64,000 nt of DNA from Gemmatimonadota bacterium (GCA_022560615.1 JADFSR010000011.1:1-64000), one strand, 5' to 3'; shown: positions 54,501 through 62,169, numbered from the stretch's first letter. Translations and numbers: made by a program. Notes: generated from the letters alone by a model not told the origin.

Positions 54501-54638
54501 GTCCGTGATGGCGTCCACGCCGTTGCGGATGTTGTGCCAGTACTCTTCCAGGCCATCTGCGTCGGGGAAGATGCAGGATATGCCGATGATGGCCAGCGGG
54601 ACGTCGTGCCTGCGCGCCTGAGGAGATTGATCGTTCAT
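48522..54638 (-). CDS. pfaA: PfaA-like PUFA synthase subunit: KS-AT-ACP-KR-DH
   Basis: 2038 aa; ATG 54638 overlaps the pfaD stop (ATGA). KS 10-470: Cys214 ('VVDAACASSLSAL'), His349 ('EAHGTGT'), His389 ('QIGHTKAAAG'). Malonyl-type AT 580-900: Ser679 ('TAGHSFGELSAL'), 'FLFPGQGSQYVGM'. A Gln-rich helix 1000-1050. One carrier domain 1130-1203, arm site Ser1165 ('DLGIDSIKRVEIL'). KR 1465-1740: 'LSGGARGVTAEVA', Tyr1658 and Asn1662 ('VDYAIANEVL'). C-terminal DH-type hotdog with His1771 ('HVLDGKAVVP'). The order is that of PfaA/Pfa2, but PUFA synthases usually have three to nine tandem carriers; here just one is seen. Confidence 0.94.
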   Translation of the reverse strand: MNDQSPQARRHDVPLAIIGISCIFPDADGLEEYWHNIRNGVDAITDVPDTHWSPDDYFSADPKAPDMTYAVRGGFLPPVDFNPLDFGIAPNALEATDTAQLLALYTARRALIDAGYGPDREFDRDRVSVVMGVTGTLELTISLGARLGHPFWRRALAESGVHGEVADDVVRRISDSYVEWQEASFPGLLGNVVAGRIANRLDLGGTNCVVDAACASSLSALHLAAMELADGRCDMAITGGVDTLNDIFMYMCFSKTPALSATGNARPFDHEGDGTILGEGVGILVLKRLDDAVRDDDRIYAEIRGMGTSSDGKGNAIYAPSSSGQAKSLRRAYERADATPDTVQLVEAHGTGTIVGDAAESEALTAVYRESRAEGTWCALGSVKSQIGHTKAAAGAASLIKAAMALHHKVLPPTLKVEKPLAQVAPGVSPFYVNTDKRPWLAPVGHPRRAAVSSFGFGGSNFHCILQEHISGDGTDRSDADWDGEVQVLAFSAPTQHSLKEWLTRLGDASDWNAVRELGQISRKAFRQDDAERLLLVVEKGHTDATALATRVGSLLDAHKETTWSTPDGVYYGRGPSAGDLAFLFPGQGSQYVGMLRDLACQFPSMRASLELADAGDSENRLSDLIYPHPAFDDDARQLQEDVLRDTRNAQPGIGAVSLGADAVLRLFGVTPVATAGHSFGELSALCAAGLLSSRDFHELARLRGRLMGDLDGGRGAMLAVRAGVREVEKVIAAESLDLVVANRNAPAQVVLSGAAGEIERAAGALRVRQIDARRLPVSAAFHSPLVSEAEAPLASALERIQLGEGTVPVYANTTGMPYPADAKEAKALLASQLARPVLFDDLIRQMHKDGVRTFVETGPHARLSGLVASVLDGEPHHAFALDASHGSRSGIRDLARVLAQIGSLGHTIDLQPWDASFHPSAAPATAGRAALTYRVGGANIRTRKREPMPRDEIKAVQPAPGQSAHVEDTAPTQPGAPAPPPAPVAPVPAPVAGSVAEALRITQENMVTLQHLQQQTAQLHQEFLEGQNASQQHYHTLLQQQQRFLDMSMGMPVAPAPPMLPAASSPPPLTSLPAPAAPDAQPTTLSTPAAGGSETHAPVAAEAPAASSVPARASEPATAAVAPAAAPGADAAKILLDIVSDKTGYPVEVLELRMELDSDLGIDSIKRVEILSALQDQLPNAPKVGPDQLGTLRTLQSLLDLIPGEGAAREPTPAVDEEQVTVQPPAAESATSVAEAEAPTAPADAEAHVEGVAQRPLQRYVLRSRDFNGAPEEDVVRPAAGAPIWITDGDTVLASEILALLKSDGYEPRVVSVKSLNGSMNEPVVGVIILPPREGASDADLLGVLQVVQAAGNGLRTAGREGGAFLVSASRLDGAFGTTGDEIADPLSGGFAGLTKSAAGEWPEVRCRALDLAPELQDADAARAIVAELFRAGPVEVGLSAGGRSVLELVGGGELPSANGSLPLGEGDVVVLSGGARGVTAEVALALAKACRPTLVLLGRSPEPQVEPEWRAELRTEAEIKQAVLARGDATSPREAGEIYNRIRAEREIRTNLERMNETGATVRYMQVDVRDASAVRDALSSIREQYGPIRILVHGAGVLADQHILDKTAESFKKVYEPKVAGLRNLLEAVDRDALRALVLFSSSTARYGRVGQVDYAIANEVLNKVAQQEARRLPGCRVLSLNWGPWEGGMVDESLRTVFANEGVPLIPLAQGADHVLRELATDQADVERVVLGPAPDAAIMESAASSALPLVAEEVIDVASCSFLRSHVLDGKAVVPMAMLPEWLAHGALHGNPGLKFHGCDNLSLLKGLVLDADASLRLKIHAGDARKDEEGYYRVPVELRATQDDGREFLHARAEILLTESLPQGEARLDPPQGPAYEKTAAEIYRDHLFHGPDLQGIERVHICSPEGVIADASAAPPPNQWMDRPFRRRWLTDPLVLDVGIQLLTFWTGIHGAGPSLPCAAASYRQYRAFPKDGAQVVARITKSDETRVFADLEFLDADGQLVARFEGCENTIDEGLTSTFRSNRLPLEVSS

Positions 54639-56353
54639 GGCAGGTGCATCTCCAACTGTGACAAGGTGCGCGGTAGCACTTGCTGTTGCTCGGGGCTCAG
54701 AATCACGCCCTGGCTGCGCAACGTTTGTATCCGACCCAATACGGCAGCGCCGTACAGGAGATTCAGGCTGACGGTGACCACGCTCCGGTTCCGCGCCTCG
54801 GCCAGGAAGCTATCCTGAACCCAGGCATTGAAAGCCCCCATGGCGGGGCCGCACCAGATCTGGTAATCGAGGGTCCTCGACGGCTCGCCGGTGTTCGCCC
54901 AGATAGAAGATTGGCCGAGGTACCAGCGGAAAGCCAGCGCCATGCGGTGCTTGGGGTCGACCCGGGCTCGCTCCCATTGAGTGGGGTCGCGCTCGAGGAA
55001 GTAGGTGCGCACCTCCTCGAGGACCTCGTCGAAGGTCATCCTGAACACTGTCTGCTCGAGCTTCCTGCGCTCGTCCGCCGGAATTTCGTCGATGGAGTCG
55101 TAGGCCCGGTAGAGCTCGTACAGGCGACCTGCCCGCATGGCGAACATAGTGCCCCGCTTGAGCACCTGCACCTTGACGCCCATCTCGAACATGTCGGCCG
55201 CGGGCGCCATGGCGATGTCCGCCTGCTCAGAGGCGGCCAGCATCTCTCGGACCGCCTGCGACGTGCCTGCCTCTACGCAGGACTGGTTCACCGAGCCCAC
55301 GAGGACGTACGCGGCGCCCATGGCGAAAGCCGCCGCCGCCGCGTGCGGCGTAGCGATGCCGCCGGCAGCTCCTATCCGCAGGGGCTCCGGGTACCCGTAC
55401 TCACGCTGAATGCGGTCCCGGAGCGCGATCATCGTCGGCAGCAGGCCCAGCGCGGGGCGGTTGTCGGTATGCCCGCCACTGTCGGCCTCGGCCGTGAGGT
55501 CTTGGGCGACGGGGATCTCCCTGGCGAGGCGCGCCTGTGTTTCCGTGATGTCGCCGCTGGCGACGAGCTCCTGCAGGAACGACTCGGGTGGTGGCGAGAA
55601 AAAGCGGGTCGCCACCTCAACGCGCGACGCCTTGGCGATGACCCGGTTCGGCGTCACCACCCTGCCGTCCGTGTCCCGGTAGATGCCGCTCACTCGGTAA
55701 CGAATGAGGGGAAGCGTGAGGCGCATGTACGCCGAAGCCTCAACGAGGCGCACGCCGTGGCGCAGGTAGAGGTCCACCACACCGTGCTCGACGTCGGGCT
55801 CGTTGGGGCTGTGGATGAGGTTGAAGCCGAAGGCCGCTCCGCTGAGGGACGACGTGAGGTGGTCTATGGCCGCTTCGACGGTCCTCAGCGGGAGACCCGC
55901 GGCGCCGAAGACGCCCAGCATGCCCGCGTGGCACATGGCTTCCACGACCTCCACCGATCCGATGCCGTTGGCCATGGCGCCGGCTACACATGCGAGCCTC
56001 AGCCGGTGCGCTGTGCGAAAGTTGGGGTCCCCGAGGTTGTCCAGGCGCAGAGGCGCGGCGTGGCCGACGATGGCGCGGTCCCCCTCGTAGAGCCGCACGT
56101 CGGTCCCAAAGCGCGTTTCCCCACGGCAGGCCACGGCTCGTCGGACTCCTGTTTGGGCGGCGGCATCGCGGCCCAGCACGTACACCGGCCGGCGAATGTC
56201 GGCGATGGTCTCGCGCAGCGCGTCTGCCCCCGTGAGCACGTCGGCGACGTGCCCCGACCACGCGCCCAGCACGGCAGGAGCCGGCTGGGCGGGTCCGGTC
56301 GTGGCACTGGGCCCGCCGGTCCGCTGCGGAGATGTTCGCGTTACTGGGCTCAT
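54635..56353 (-). CDS. pfaD: PfaD-like trans enoyl reductase, first gene of the pfa-ole operon
   Basis: 572 aa, ATG 56353. FMN TIM-barrel of the nitronate-monooxygenase superfamily in its long PfaD form: 'GSVEVVEAMCHAGMLGVFGA', 'AAFGFNLIHSPNEPDVEHG', 'RVIAKASRVEVATRFFSPPP', the phosphate motif 'LRIGAAGGIATPHAAAAAFA', 'MGAAYVLVGSVNQSCVEAGT', and the PfaD-specific C-terminal helical part ('FDEVLEEVRTYFLERDPTQW'). It reduces selected enoyl intermediates in trans, deciding which double bonds are kept. Upstream (56354-56553) is the likely operon promoter region with a small palindrome at 56403-56416. Confidence 0.95.
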   Translation of the reverse strand: MSPVTRTSPQRTGGPSATTGPAQPAPAVLGAWSGHVADVLTGADALRETIADIRRPVYVLGRDAAAQTGVRRAVACRGETRFGTDVRLYEGDRAIVGHAAPLRLDNLGDPNFRTAHRLRLACVAGAMANGIGSVEVVEAMCHAGMLGVFGAAGLPLRTVEAAIDHLTSSLSGAAFGFNLIHSPNEPDVEHGVVDLYLRHGVRLVEASAYMRLTLPLIRYRVSGIYRDTDGRVVTPNRVIAKASRVEVATRFFSPPPESFLQELVASGDITETQARLAREIPVAQDLTAEADSGGHTDNRPALGLLPTMIALRDRIQREYGYPEPLRIGAAGGIATPHAAAAAFAMGAAYVLVGSVNQSCVEAGTSQAVREMLAASEQADIAMAPAADMFEMGVKVQVLKRGTMFAMRAGRLYELYRAYDSIDEIPADERRKLEQTVFRMTFDEVLEEVRTYFLERDPTQWERARVDPKHRMALAFRWYLGQSSIWANTGEPSRTLDYQIWCGPAMGAFNAWVQDSFLAEARNRSVVTVSLNLLYGAAVLGRIQTLRSQGVILSPEQQQVLPRTLSQLEMHLP

Positions 56354-56402
56354 TCGTTGTCCAGTCGGCTCATCGAGCCTGGCGTTCTACGGAAGCATAA
56401 TT

Positions 56403-56416
56403 TGTCAGTGTTGACA
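56403..56416. promoter_or_regulatory. Inverted repeat TGTCA-GTGT-TGACA upstream of pfaD
   Basis: Perfect 5-bp arms (56403-56407 and 56412-56416) lie 50 nt upstream of the pfaD ATG, next to the AT-rich AATTATGCT (minus strand), which could serve as a -10 region. It is the only clear symmetric element in the 200-nt gap between pfaD and the divergent thioesterase remnant. A repressor site is possible; no regulator gene is adjacent. Confidence 0.35.
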
Positions 56417-56553
56417 CCAGGATGCGACCCCTCCAACCGCTTCCTTCACAATCGGATAGGCCGCGCAGCCGCCTTCTCGTCCGGGGTCCACACGGCGGCA
56501 CAAGGCGGGACGCATTACTTGCGCTGCTGCCGCGGGGACTGGAGGACTTCCCC

Positions 56554-56824
56554 ATGACCGACCTGACCCTGCTGTCCGACCTGCCAGTGCGCGTCACCAT
56601 CCCTGTGGCGTGGAGGGATCTCGACGCCCTCCAGCACCGTGGAAGTGGGCGCGCGGGTCACCGAATTGGGCGAGGACCGCGTCACCGTCATCTACCGCAT
56701 CACGAGCCAGCAGCTCGGCGCGGTGGCGGCGAAGGGCGACGGTCGCATCGTCTGCTTCGACTACGACGCGGGTCAGAAGGCGCCGTTGTCGGAGGCGGTA
56801 CGAGAAGCGCTGGAGGCTCTGTGA
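56554..56824 (+). pseudogene. Acyl-CoA thioesterase (4HBT, YbgC/FcbJ-like) with central deletion
   Basis: ATG 56554 begins a typical 4HBT hotdog start, 'VRVTIPVAWRDLDALQH', which should continue 'VNN..Y..YFE'. Instead, at about 56636 the sequence jumps, in another frame, to the end of the same family: '(T)VEVGARVTELGEDRVTVIY' to 'FDYDAGQKAPLSEAVREAL', stop at 56822-56824. Roughly 55-60 central codons with the catalytic region are missing and the frame is shifted, so it is inactive. It is divergent from pfaD; its 3' end overlaps the end of the secretin-like gene. Confidence 0.78.
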
Positions 56825-57399
56825 ACCAATGGGGCCAGGCGCGGGACTCTTAATCGAGAAGTGTCCGTTGAGACCCCCAGCAGCCGCGCGACCGCGCGTT
56901 GCACCCGAGCGATGTCAGAGACGATCAGCGAGTTCGTACTCTCCGCAGCGGTGACGCTGCCACGCGGGGAGAGCAGGGGGGCGATCGTCGCTCGGAGCTC
57001 GGATGCCCGCGAGAATGAGATTCGGTAGACTCTCGTCACGATCGGCTCGACCGCTTCCCGCGTGTTCAGAGCCTCGATGTTGCTGACCCGAATGATCCCG
57101 TACTCGTCTTCGACAGCGATGAGACCCTGCGCGGAGAGGATCGCACGTAGCGCGGCATCCCACGGCTGATCCTTGATCTCGGCAGTGACGGATCCCGTGG
57201 CGTTCTCACCGCGCACGATCGATTTGCCGGAGAACGTGGAGAAGGCGAGCAGAACGTCGGCGATCGGTGCTTCCACCCACGTCGCCGAGATCCGGGGCAG
57301 CTCGGTCCGGTCTGACGGCTCGGCTGGCACCGCCTGAGCTAGCGCGGGCGCCGCGCACAGAGCGAGCCCGAGACCTGCCAGCAATGCTGTTGAGGACAT
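56773..57399 (-). CDS. Secretin/TonB N-terminal (STN) domain protein, probably truncated
   Basis: 208 aa from ATG 57399 (GGGAGG upstream). After a signal peptide (1-22, '..APALAQ') comes an STN/N0 domain ('WVEAPIADVLLAFSTFSGKS', 'WDAALRAILSAQGLIAVED', 'YGIIRVSN') and an N1-like secretin segment ('TRVYRISFSRASELRATIAP', 'SVTAAESTNSLIVSDI'). Secretins such as PilQ would continue into a barrel; here the family similarity stops near residue 172 ('VARLLGVS') and the last 35 codons run through the thioesterase remnant in antisense. Likely a secretin cut at the same junction. Stand-alone STN proteins exist, so activity is not excluded. Confidence 0.7.
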   Translation of the reverse strand: MSSTALLAGLGLALCAAPALAQAVPAEPSDRTELPRISATWVEAPIADVLLAFSTFSGKSIVRGENATGSVTAEIKDQPWDAALRAILSAQGLIAVEDEYGIIRVSNIEALNTREAVEPIVTRVYRISFSRASELRATIAPLLSPRGSVTAAESTNSLIVSDIARVQRAVARLLGVSTDTSRLRVPRLAPLVHRASSASRTASDNGAF

Positions 57400-57563
57400 C
57401 GTAACCTCCCTTCGGGCGCCCGGTGAGCCGTCTCCCCGGCCGGCCACCGCGAATCGACGACTCCTTCGACGTTGTGACAAGATGGGCTGTACATCGGCCG
57501 GGTCGGGCCTACAATACGCGCGCCATGGCCCAGAAGCTCTCGCCCTCTGACCAGCCAGCACAC

Positions 57564-59459
57564 ATGCGCATCGTCTCCCTAGCCTTTTTTGCTGCCGCGC
57601 TGAGCGCGTGCGGTGCAGGCGACTCGTCGGATGCGCGTGGCTCGAGGCCCGCCGACGTTACCACCCGACAGCTCGAGGCGGCAGCCGGCGAGCCCGCGAA
57701 CTGGGTTACCCACGGTGGCGACTACGCGGAGGACCGCTTCAGCACGCTCGAGCGGATCACCCCCGAGAATGTCGAACGGCTCGGCCTCGTGTGGGCCTAC
57801 GATATGCCCCTGCGTGGGGGAGTGGAAGCCACGCCGCTCGTCGTCGGGGGCGTCATGTACACGACCGGGCCCTGGAGCATGGTCTTCGCCTTCGATGCAC
57901 GCTCCGGCGAGCTCCTGTGGAGCTTCGATCCCCAGGTGCCCCGACTGCGCGGGCTTCAGGCCTGCTGTGACGTGGTGAACCGGGGCGTCGCGCTGTACGA
58001 AGGCCACGTGTTCGTCGGTACTCTGGACGGGCGGCTGATCGCGCTGGACGCGGGGCGTGGCACGCCGGTCTGGGAGGTGGTGACCGTAGACCAGACAAAG
58101 GATTACAGCATTACGGGCGCGCCGAGGATCGTGAACGGACTCGTGATCATCGGAAACGGCGGCGCTGAGTATGGCGTGCGCGGTTACGTGACCGCGTACG
58201 ATGCCGGGACGGGTGAGCAAGCGTGGCGCACTTTCACGGTGCCGGGTGACCCCGCTCTGGGCTTCGAATCGGCCGCGATGGAGCGGGCGGCCGAGACGTG
58301 GTCGGGGGAGTGGTGGAGCTTGGGTGGTGGTGGCACGGCCTGGGACGGCATGGCGTATGACCCGGCTCTGGGTCTTCTCTACGTGGGGACAGGGAACGGC
58401 TCCCCCTGGAACTGGCGCGTGCGGAGCCCGGGTGGAGGCGACAACCTCTACCTCTCGTCGATCCTCGCCCTGCGCGCGAGCGACGGCGAGATCGTCTGGC
58501 ACTATCAGACGACGCCGGGCGATCACTGGGACTTCACCGCCACGCAGCCGATGATCCTGGCCACTTTGCAGATCGAGCGTCAGGCGCGCGAAGTGCTCAT
58601 GCAGGCGCCCAAGAACGGCTTCTTCTACGTGCTCGACAGAGCGACCGGGGAGCTGATTTCCGCGGAGACCTTCGTGGAGGTGACCTGGGCCGACGGCATC
58701 GATCTCGAGACCGGGCGACCACGGATCCGGGAGTCCGCTCTGTACGGAGACGCTCCCGCGGTAGTAGCTCCGACGGCGATCGGAGGGCACAACTGGCAGC
58801 CGATGGCGTTCAATCCCGGCACGGGTCTCGTATACGTCCCGATCACCGAGATGGCCGCGCGGTATTCGGGGAACCCCGAAGGCGGCCTCTACGCGGGCTT
58901 GTGGAATACCGGGGCAGATTTCAGAATCGCATCGATCCCCATGGGCTTTCTGCTCGCGTGGGATCCGGTCCGGCAGGAGGAGGTCTGGCGGGTAGGGCAC
59001 GAGCACTGGTGGAACGGCGGCGTCTTGACCACTGCGAGCGGGCTCGTATTCCAGGGCGCTGGAGACGGCCGCTTCGTCGCGTACCGGGCCTCGACAGGAG
59101 AAGCGGTTTGGGACATATCGACCGGGCTCGGCATCATCGCTCCACCGGTCACCTACGAGTTGGACGGCGTCCAGTACGTCACCGTCTCAGCGGGCTGGGG
59201 CGGGAACAGTGGCCGATATTTCTCACCGGCGGGCGACGCGGCCCAGTACGAGCAGATCGGCCGCGTCATGACGTTCGCGCTCGACGCGAACGCACCGATG
59301 CCGACACCGCAGCTGAGGGCGACGGAGCCCTACGTCGCCCAGCTGGAGCTGTCCACGGACGCGGCTTCGACCGAGCGCGGCGAGTCCCTGTTCGCGGTCG
59401 ACTGTTCATGCGTACCTCGTTCAGCAGGCACGACAAGCTACGGGGGGGGGTTGACTTGA
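57564..59459 (+). CDS. PQQ-type quinoprotein dehydrogenase-like lipoprotein, C-terminal cytochrome part degraded
   Basis: 631 aa from ATG 57564, which starts a lipoprotein signal ('FFAAALSACGAG', Cys15). Eight-bladed PQQ propeller: 'WVTHGGDYAEDRFSTLERIT', a vicinal Cys pair in 'LRGLQACCDVVNRGVAL' (PQQ disulfide), 'AWDGMAYDPALGLLYVGTGN', 'WHYQTTPGDHWDFTAT', 'GHNWQPMAFNPGTGLVYVPI' and 'VSAGWGGNSGRYF'. Relatives end with 'ERGE.L....C..CHG' binding heme c; here 'ERGESLFAVDCSCVPRS' loses CxxCH, a G9 run (59442-59450) follows, and the usual ending 'DLTARFAS' is readable only in another frame. The propeller may still be active with an external cytochrome. Confidence 0.85.
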   Translation: MRIVSLAFFAAALSACGAGDSSDARGSRPADVTTRQLEAAAGEPANWVTHGGDYAEDRFSTLERITPENVERLGLVWAYDMPLRGGVEATPLVVGGVMYTTGPWSMVFAFDARSGELLWSFDPQVPRLRGLQACCDVVNRGVALYEGHVFVGTLDGRLIALDAGRGTPVWEVVTVDQTKDYSITGAPRIVNGLVIIGNGGAEYGVRGYVTAYDAGTGEQAWRTFTVPGDPALGFESAAMERAAETWSGEWWSLGGGGTAWDGMAYDPALGLLYVGTGNGSPWNWRVRSPGGGDNLYLSSILALRASDGEIVWHYQTTPGDHWDFTATQPMILATLQIERQAREVLMQAPKNGFFYVLDRATGELISAETFVEVTWADGIDLETGRPRIRESALYGDAPAVVAPTAIGGHNWQPMAFNPGTGLVYVPITEMAARYSGNPEGGLYAGLWNTGADFRIASIPMGFLLAWDPVRQEEVWRVGHEHWWNGGVLTTASGLVFQGAGDGRFVAYRASTGEAVWDISTGLGIIAPPVTYELDGVQYVTVSAGWGGNSGRYFSPAGDAAQYEQIGRVMTFALDANAPMPTPQLRATEPYVAQLELSTDAASTERGESLFAVDCSCVPRSAGTTSYGGGLT

Positions 59460-59536
59460 CTGCCCGTTTCGCCAGCTAGCGGCTACGTTCCGTTCCAGGG
59501 TCATGACCCCGGAACCGCCGATCCCATGAGGCTTTC

Positions 59537-60781
59537 GTGATCGCCGTAACGCGCAGAAGAACTGTTCCCGTCGACGTCGGAGGCGTGACGATCGGCGGAG
59601 GCGCGCCGGTGGTCGTCCAGTCGATGACCAACACGGACACCGCCGACGTCGAGTCGACGGTCGATCAGGTTCGGCTGCTCGCGGACGCCGGAAGCCAGAT
59701 CGTGCGGGTCACAGTCAACAATGACCAGGCGGCGCAGGCGGTGCCGGAGATCGTGAGCCGACTCCACGACGATGGCTACGAGACACCCATCGTGGGCGAT
59801 TTCCACTACAACGGCCATCTCCTGCTCACGAAGTACCCGGACACTGCGGACGCGCTCGCGAAGCTACGGATCAATCCCGGAAACGTCGGGACCAAGCGCC
59901 GCGACGAGAATTTCACGCAGATCATCGAGGTCGCGATCGAGCACGACAAGCCCGTGCGCATCGGTGTGAACTGGGGATCGCTGGACCAACGCTTGCTCAC
60001 CGAGTTCATGGACGCGAACGCGCTGGCGGACGTCCCCAAAGAAGCTCGGGAGGTGCTGCTCGAGGCGATGGTCGAGAGCGCGCTCCGCTCCGCGGCGTTG
60101 GCGGAAGAGACGGGGCTCGGCCACGATCGCATCGTGATCTCCGCGAAAGTCTCCACCGTTCGCGACCTCATCGCGGTGTACCGCATGCTCGCGGCCCGCA
60201 GTGACTATCCGCTGCACCTCGGCCTCACCGAGGCGGGCTTGGGCACCAAGGGAATCGTGGCTACAACCGCGGGGCTGGCTCCCATCCTGCTCGACGGGAT
60301 CGGCGACACCATTCGCGTGTCACTGACGCCGAGGCCGGGTGGCGACCGGGCCGAAGAGGTGCGCGTAGCTCAACAGGTGCTCCAGTCTCTGGGCATTCGT
60401 CACTTCGAACCCCAGGTGACGTCCTGCCCCGGGTGCGGCCGCACCACCAGCACCTTTTTCCAGGAGATGGCGGAGGACATCACCAACTACATCAGGGAGA
60501 TGATGCCTGAGTGGCGTGGCGAGTATCCGGGCGTCGAGGAAATGGACGTCGCGGTGATGGGCTGCGTGGTGAACGGACCCGGTGAGTCGAAGCACGCGAA
60601 TATCGGGATCTCGTTGCCGGGCACCTCCGAGGATCCCAAAGCGCCCGTCTACATAGACGGCGAACACTCCACGACCCTCAAGGGCGACGGGCTCGTGGAC
60701 GAGTTCAAGGAGATCCTTCTCGACTACGTGAAGAGAAGGTACGCGCGTCGCGCATCCGCGGGCGCGCTGGGCGAAGAGTAA
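59537..60781 (+). CDS. ispG: 4-hydroxy-3-methylbut-2-enyl diphosphate synthase IspG (GcpE)
   Basis: 414 aa from GTG 59537. TIM barrel start '[20 protein letters not shown]' and the Fe4S4 domain with Cys in '[13 protein letters not shown]' (two Cys) and '[20 protein letters not shown]' (third Cys). Penultimate step of the MEP isoprenoid pathway in the cytoplasm: reductive ring opening of MEcPP. Full length for the short bacterial form. It is a single gene, flanked by the quinoprotein remnant and the RND efflux operon; 60782-60963 shows no gene. Confidence 0.97.
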   Translation: MIAVTRRRTVPVDVGGVTIGGGAPVVVQSMTNTDTADVESTVDQVRLLADAGSQIVRVTVNNDQAAQAVPEIVSRLHDDGYETPIVGDFHYNGHLLLTKYPDTADALAKLRINPGNVGTKRRDENFTQIIEVAIEHDKPVRIGVNWGSLDQRLLTEFMDANALADVPKEAREVLLEAMVESALRSAALAEETGLGHDRIVISAKVSTVRDLIAVYRMLAARSDYPLHLGLTEAGLGTKGIVATTAGLAPILLDGIGDTIRVSLTPRPGGDRAEEVRVAQQVLQSLGIRHFEPQVTSCPGCGRTTSTFFQEMAEDITNYIREMMPEWRGEYPGVEEMDVAVMGCVVNGPGESKHANIGISLPGTSEDPKAPVYIDGEHSTTLKGDGLVDEFKEILLDYVKRRYARRASAGALGEE

Positions 60782-60963
60782 GGTCAGGGGCGAGCGACCC
60801 ATGACCGGCCGATCCGGCTTCTTTCGGCTCTCCGCAATGATCATCTACAACTGTCGGTGCAACGATCCCGGGAAGGTTCCGCGTCCTATGGACGACCGCT
60901 TCGGACGGACGGTCGGATGAGGCCACCACTACACCTGAGAAACCCGCACCTCGAGGACGTAAC

Positions 60964-62169
60964 ATGAGCTTTTCCAGACGCACACTGAGCTTGGTCACAG
61001 TGCTGCTTGTCTTCGGTGTCCTCATCGTCGGCGTCTGGTGGCGTCTTGGCGGCTTCGCCCGAGAGGCGGAGGCCGGGAACGTCGCGGAAGGGGGTGAAGC
61101 CGACCTCCCGGAGACCAGTGGTGGCAGCCAGTTCTCGGCCGATATGCCTCAAGCCGTAGGCGGTGCGGAGGTGGTCAGGGACACGCTTTGGATCCGCGTC
61201 GGCGCGGCCGGACAGGCGGAGGCTTTTCGCAGGACGACGCTCACCGCTCAGGTCGGGGGCGTCGTGCAGGAGCTCCCGGTACGGGAGAACCAGCGCGTGA
61301 CGGAGGGCACTCCCTTGCTGCAAATCGACAGCACCGAGTACGCCCTGGGGGTCGCACAGGCGCAGGCCGATCTGCTCGCTGCGGAGACGGACTACCGGCA
61401 GTTGACCCTGTTCGATGACGAGATCGAGGATCCGGCGGTTCGGGCCGAGCGTGAGCGAATCGCGCGCACGCGCAGCGGGCTCGACCAGAGCCACGTCGCT
61501 CTCCGGCAGGCGCAGTTGCAGCTCGAGCGCTCTCGGGTCACCGCTCCCTTTGCAGCGAGGATCGCCGACATCCGTGTGGTGGAAGGGCAGTACGTGAGCG
61601 CCGGCACTGAGTTGATGACGGTCGTCGATCTCGACCCGATCAAGGTCGAAGTGCAGGTCCTCGAAGCCGAGCTCGGCTTCCTCTCAGAGGGCCGTCGAGC
61701 GGAGGTCCAGTTCGCGGCCTATCCGGGTGAGACGTTCATCGGCTCCATCGAGACGATCAATCCGGTCGTCGATCCCGACAGCCGCACGGGTCGCGTCACT
61801 GTCCTGCTCCCCAACCACGACCACCGCATCAAGCCGGGCATGTACGCGGAGGTGTCCCTGGATGCCGAGGCACTGCCCGACCGCGTCATGGTTCCCCGTG
61901 CGGCGATCCTGGAGCGCGGGGAAGGAACGCGGCGCACCATGCTGTTCGTTTACGAACAGAATGGGAACGTGGGCGTAGCGGCGTGGCGGTACGTCAACAC
62001 GGGTCGGGAGAACGACACCCACGTAGAGATCCTCCGGGAAGGCCCGGAGAACGGCATGGTGGAGCCGGGCGAGATCGTGCTCATCGACGGGCACCACTAT
62101 CTGGCGCACGACACGGCGGTCCGGCTCGTCGACAACGTGGAAGCCGCCGGGGGAAGGCCGAGCCGATGA
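60964..62169 (+). CDS. RND efflux periplasmic adaptor (HlyD/MFP family)
   Basis: 401 aa. One N-terminal membrane anchor ('LVTVLLVFGVLIVGVWW'), lipoyl/barrel-sandwich halves ('LTAQVGGVVQELPVRENQRV' and 'VTAPFAARIADIRVVEGQYV'), a coiled-coil hairpin between them ('RAERERIARTRSGLDQSHVA', 'LRQAQLQLERSR') and a beta-barrel ('VDPDSRTGRVTVLLPN', 'KPGMYAEVSLDA'). Links the inner-membrane pump to the outer-membrane channel. First gene of a tripartite operon; its stop overlaps the next start (ATGA at 62166). Confidence 0.93.
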   Translation: MSFSRRTLSLVTVLLVFGVLIVGVWWRLGGFAREAEAGNVAEGGEADLPETSGGSQFSADMPQAVGGAEVVRDTLWIRVGAAGQAEAFRRTTLTAQVGGVVQELPVRENQRVTEGTPLLQIDSTEYALGVAQAQADLLAAETDYRQLTLFDDEIEDPAVRAERERIARTRSGLDQSHVALRQAQLQLERSRVTAPFAARIADIRVVEGQYVSAGTELMTVVDLDPIKVEVQVLEAELGFLSEGRRAEVQFAAYPGETFIGSIETINPVVDPDSRTGRVTVLLPNHDHRIKPGMYAEVSLDAEALPDRVMVPRAAILERGEGTRRTMLFVYEQNGNVGVAAWRYVNTGRENDTHVEILREGPENGMVEPGEIVLIDGHHYLAHDTAVRLVDNVEAAGGRPSR

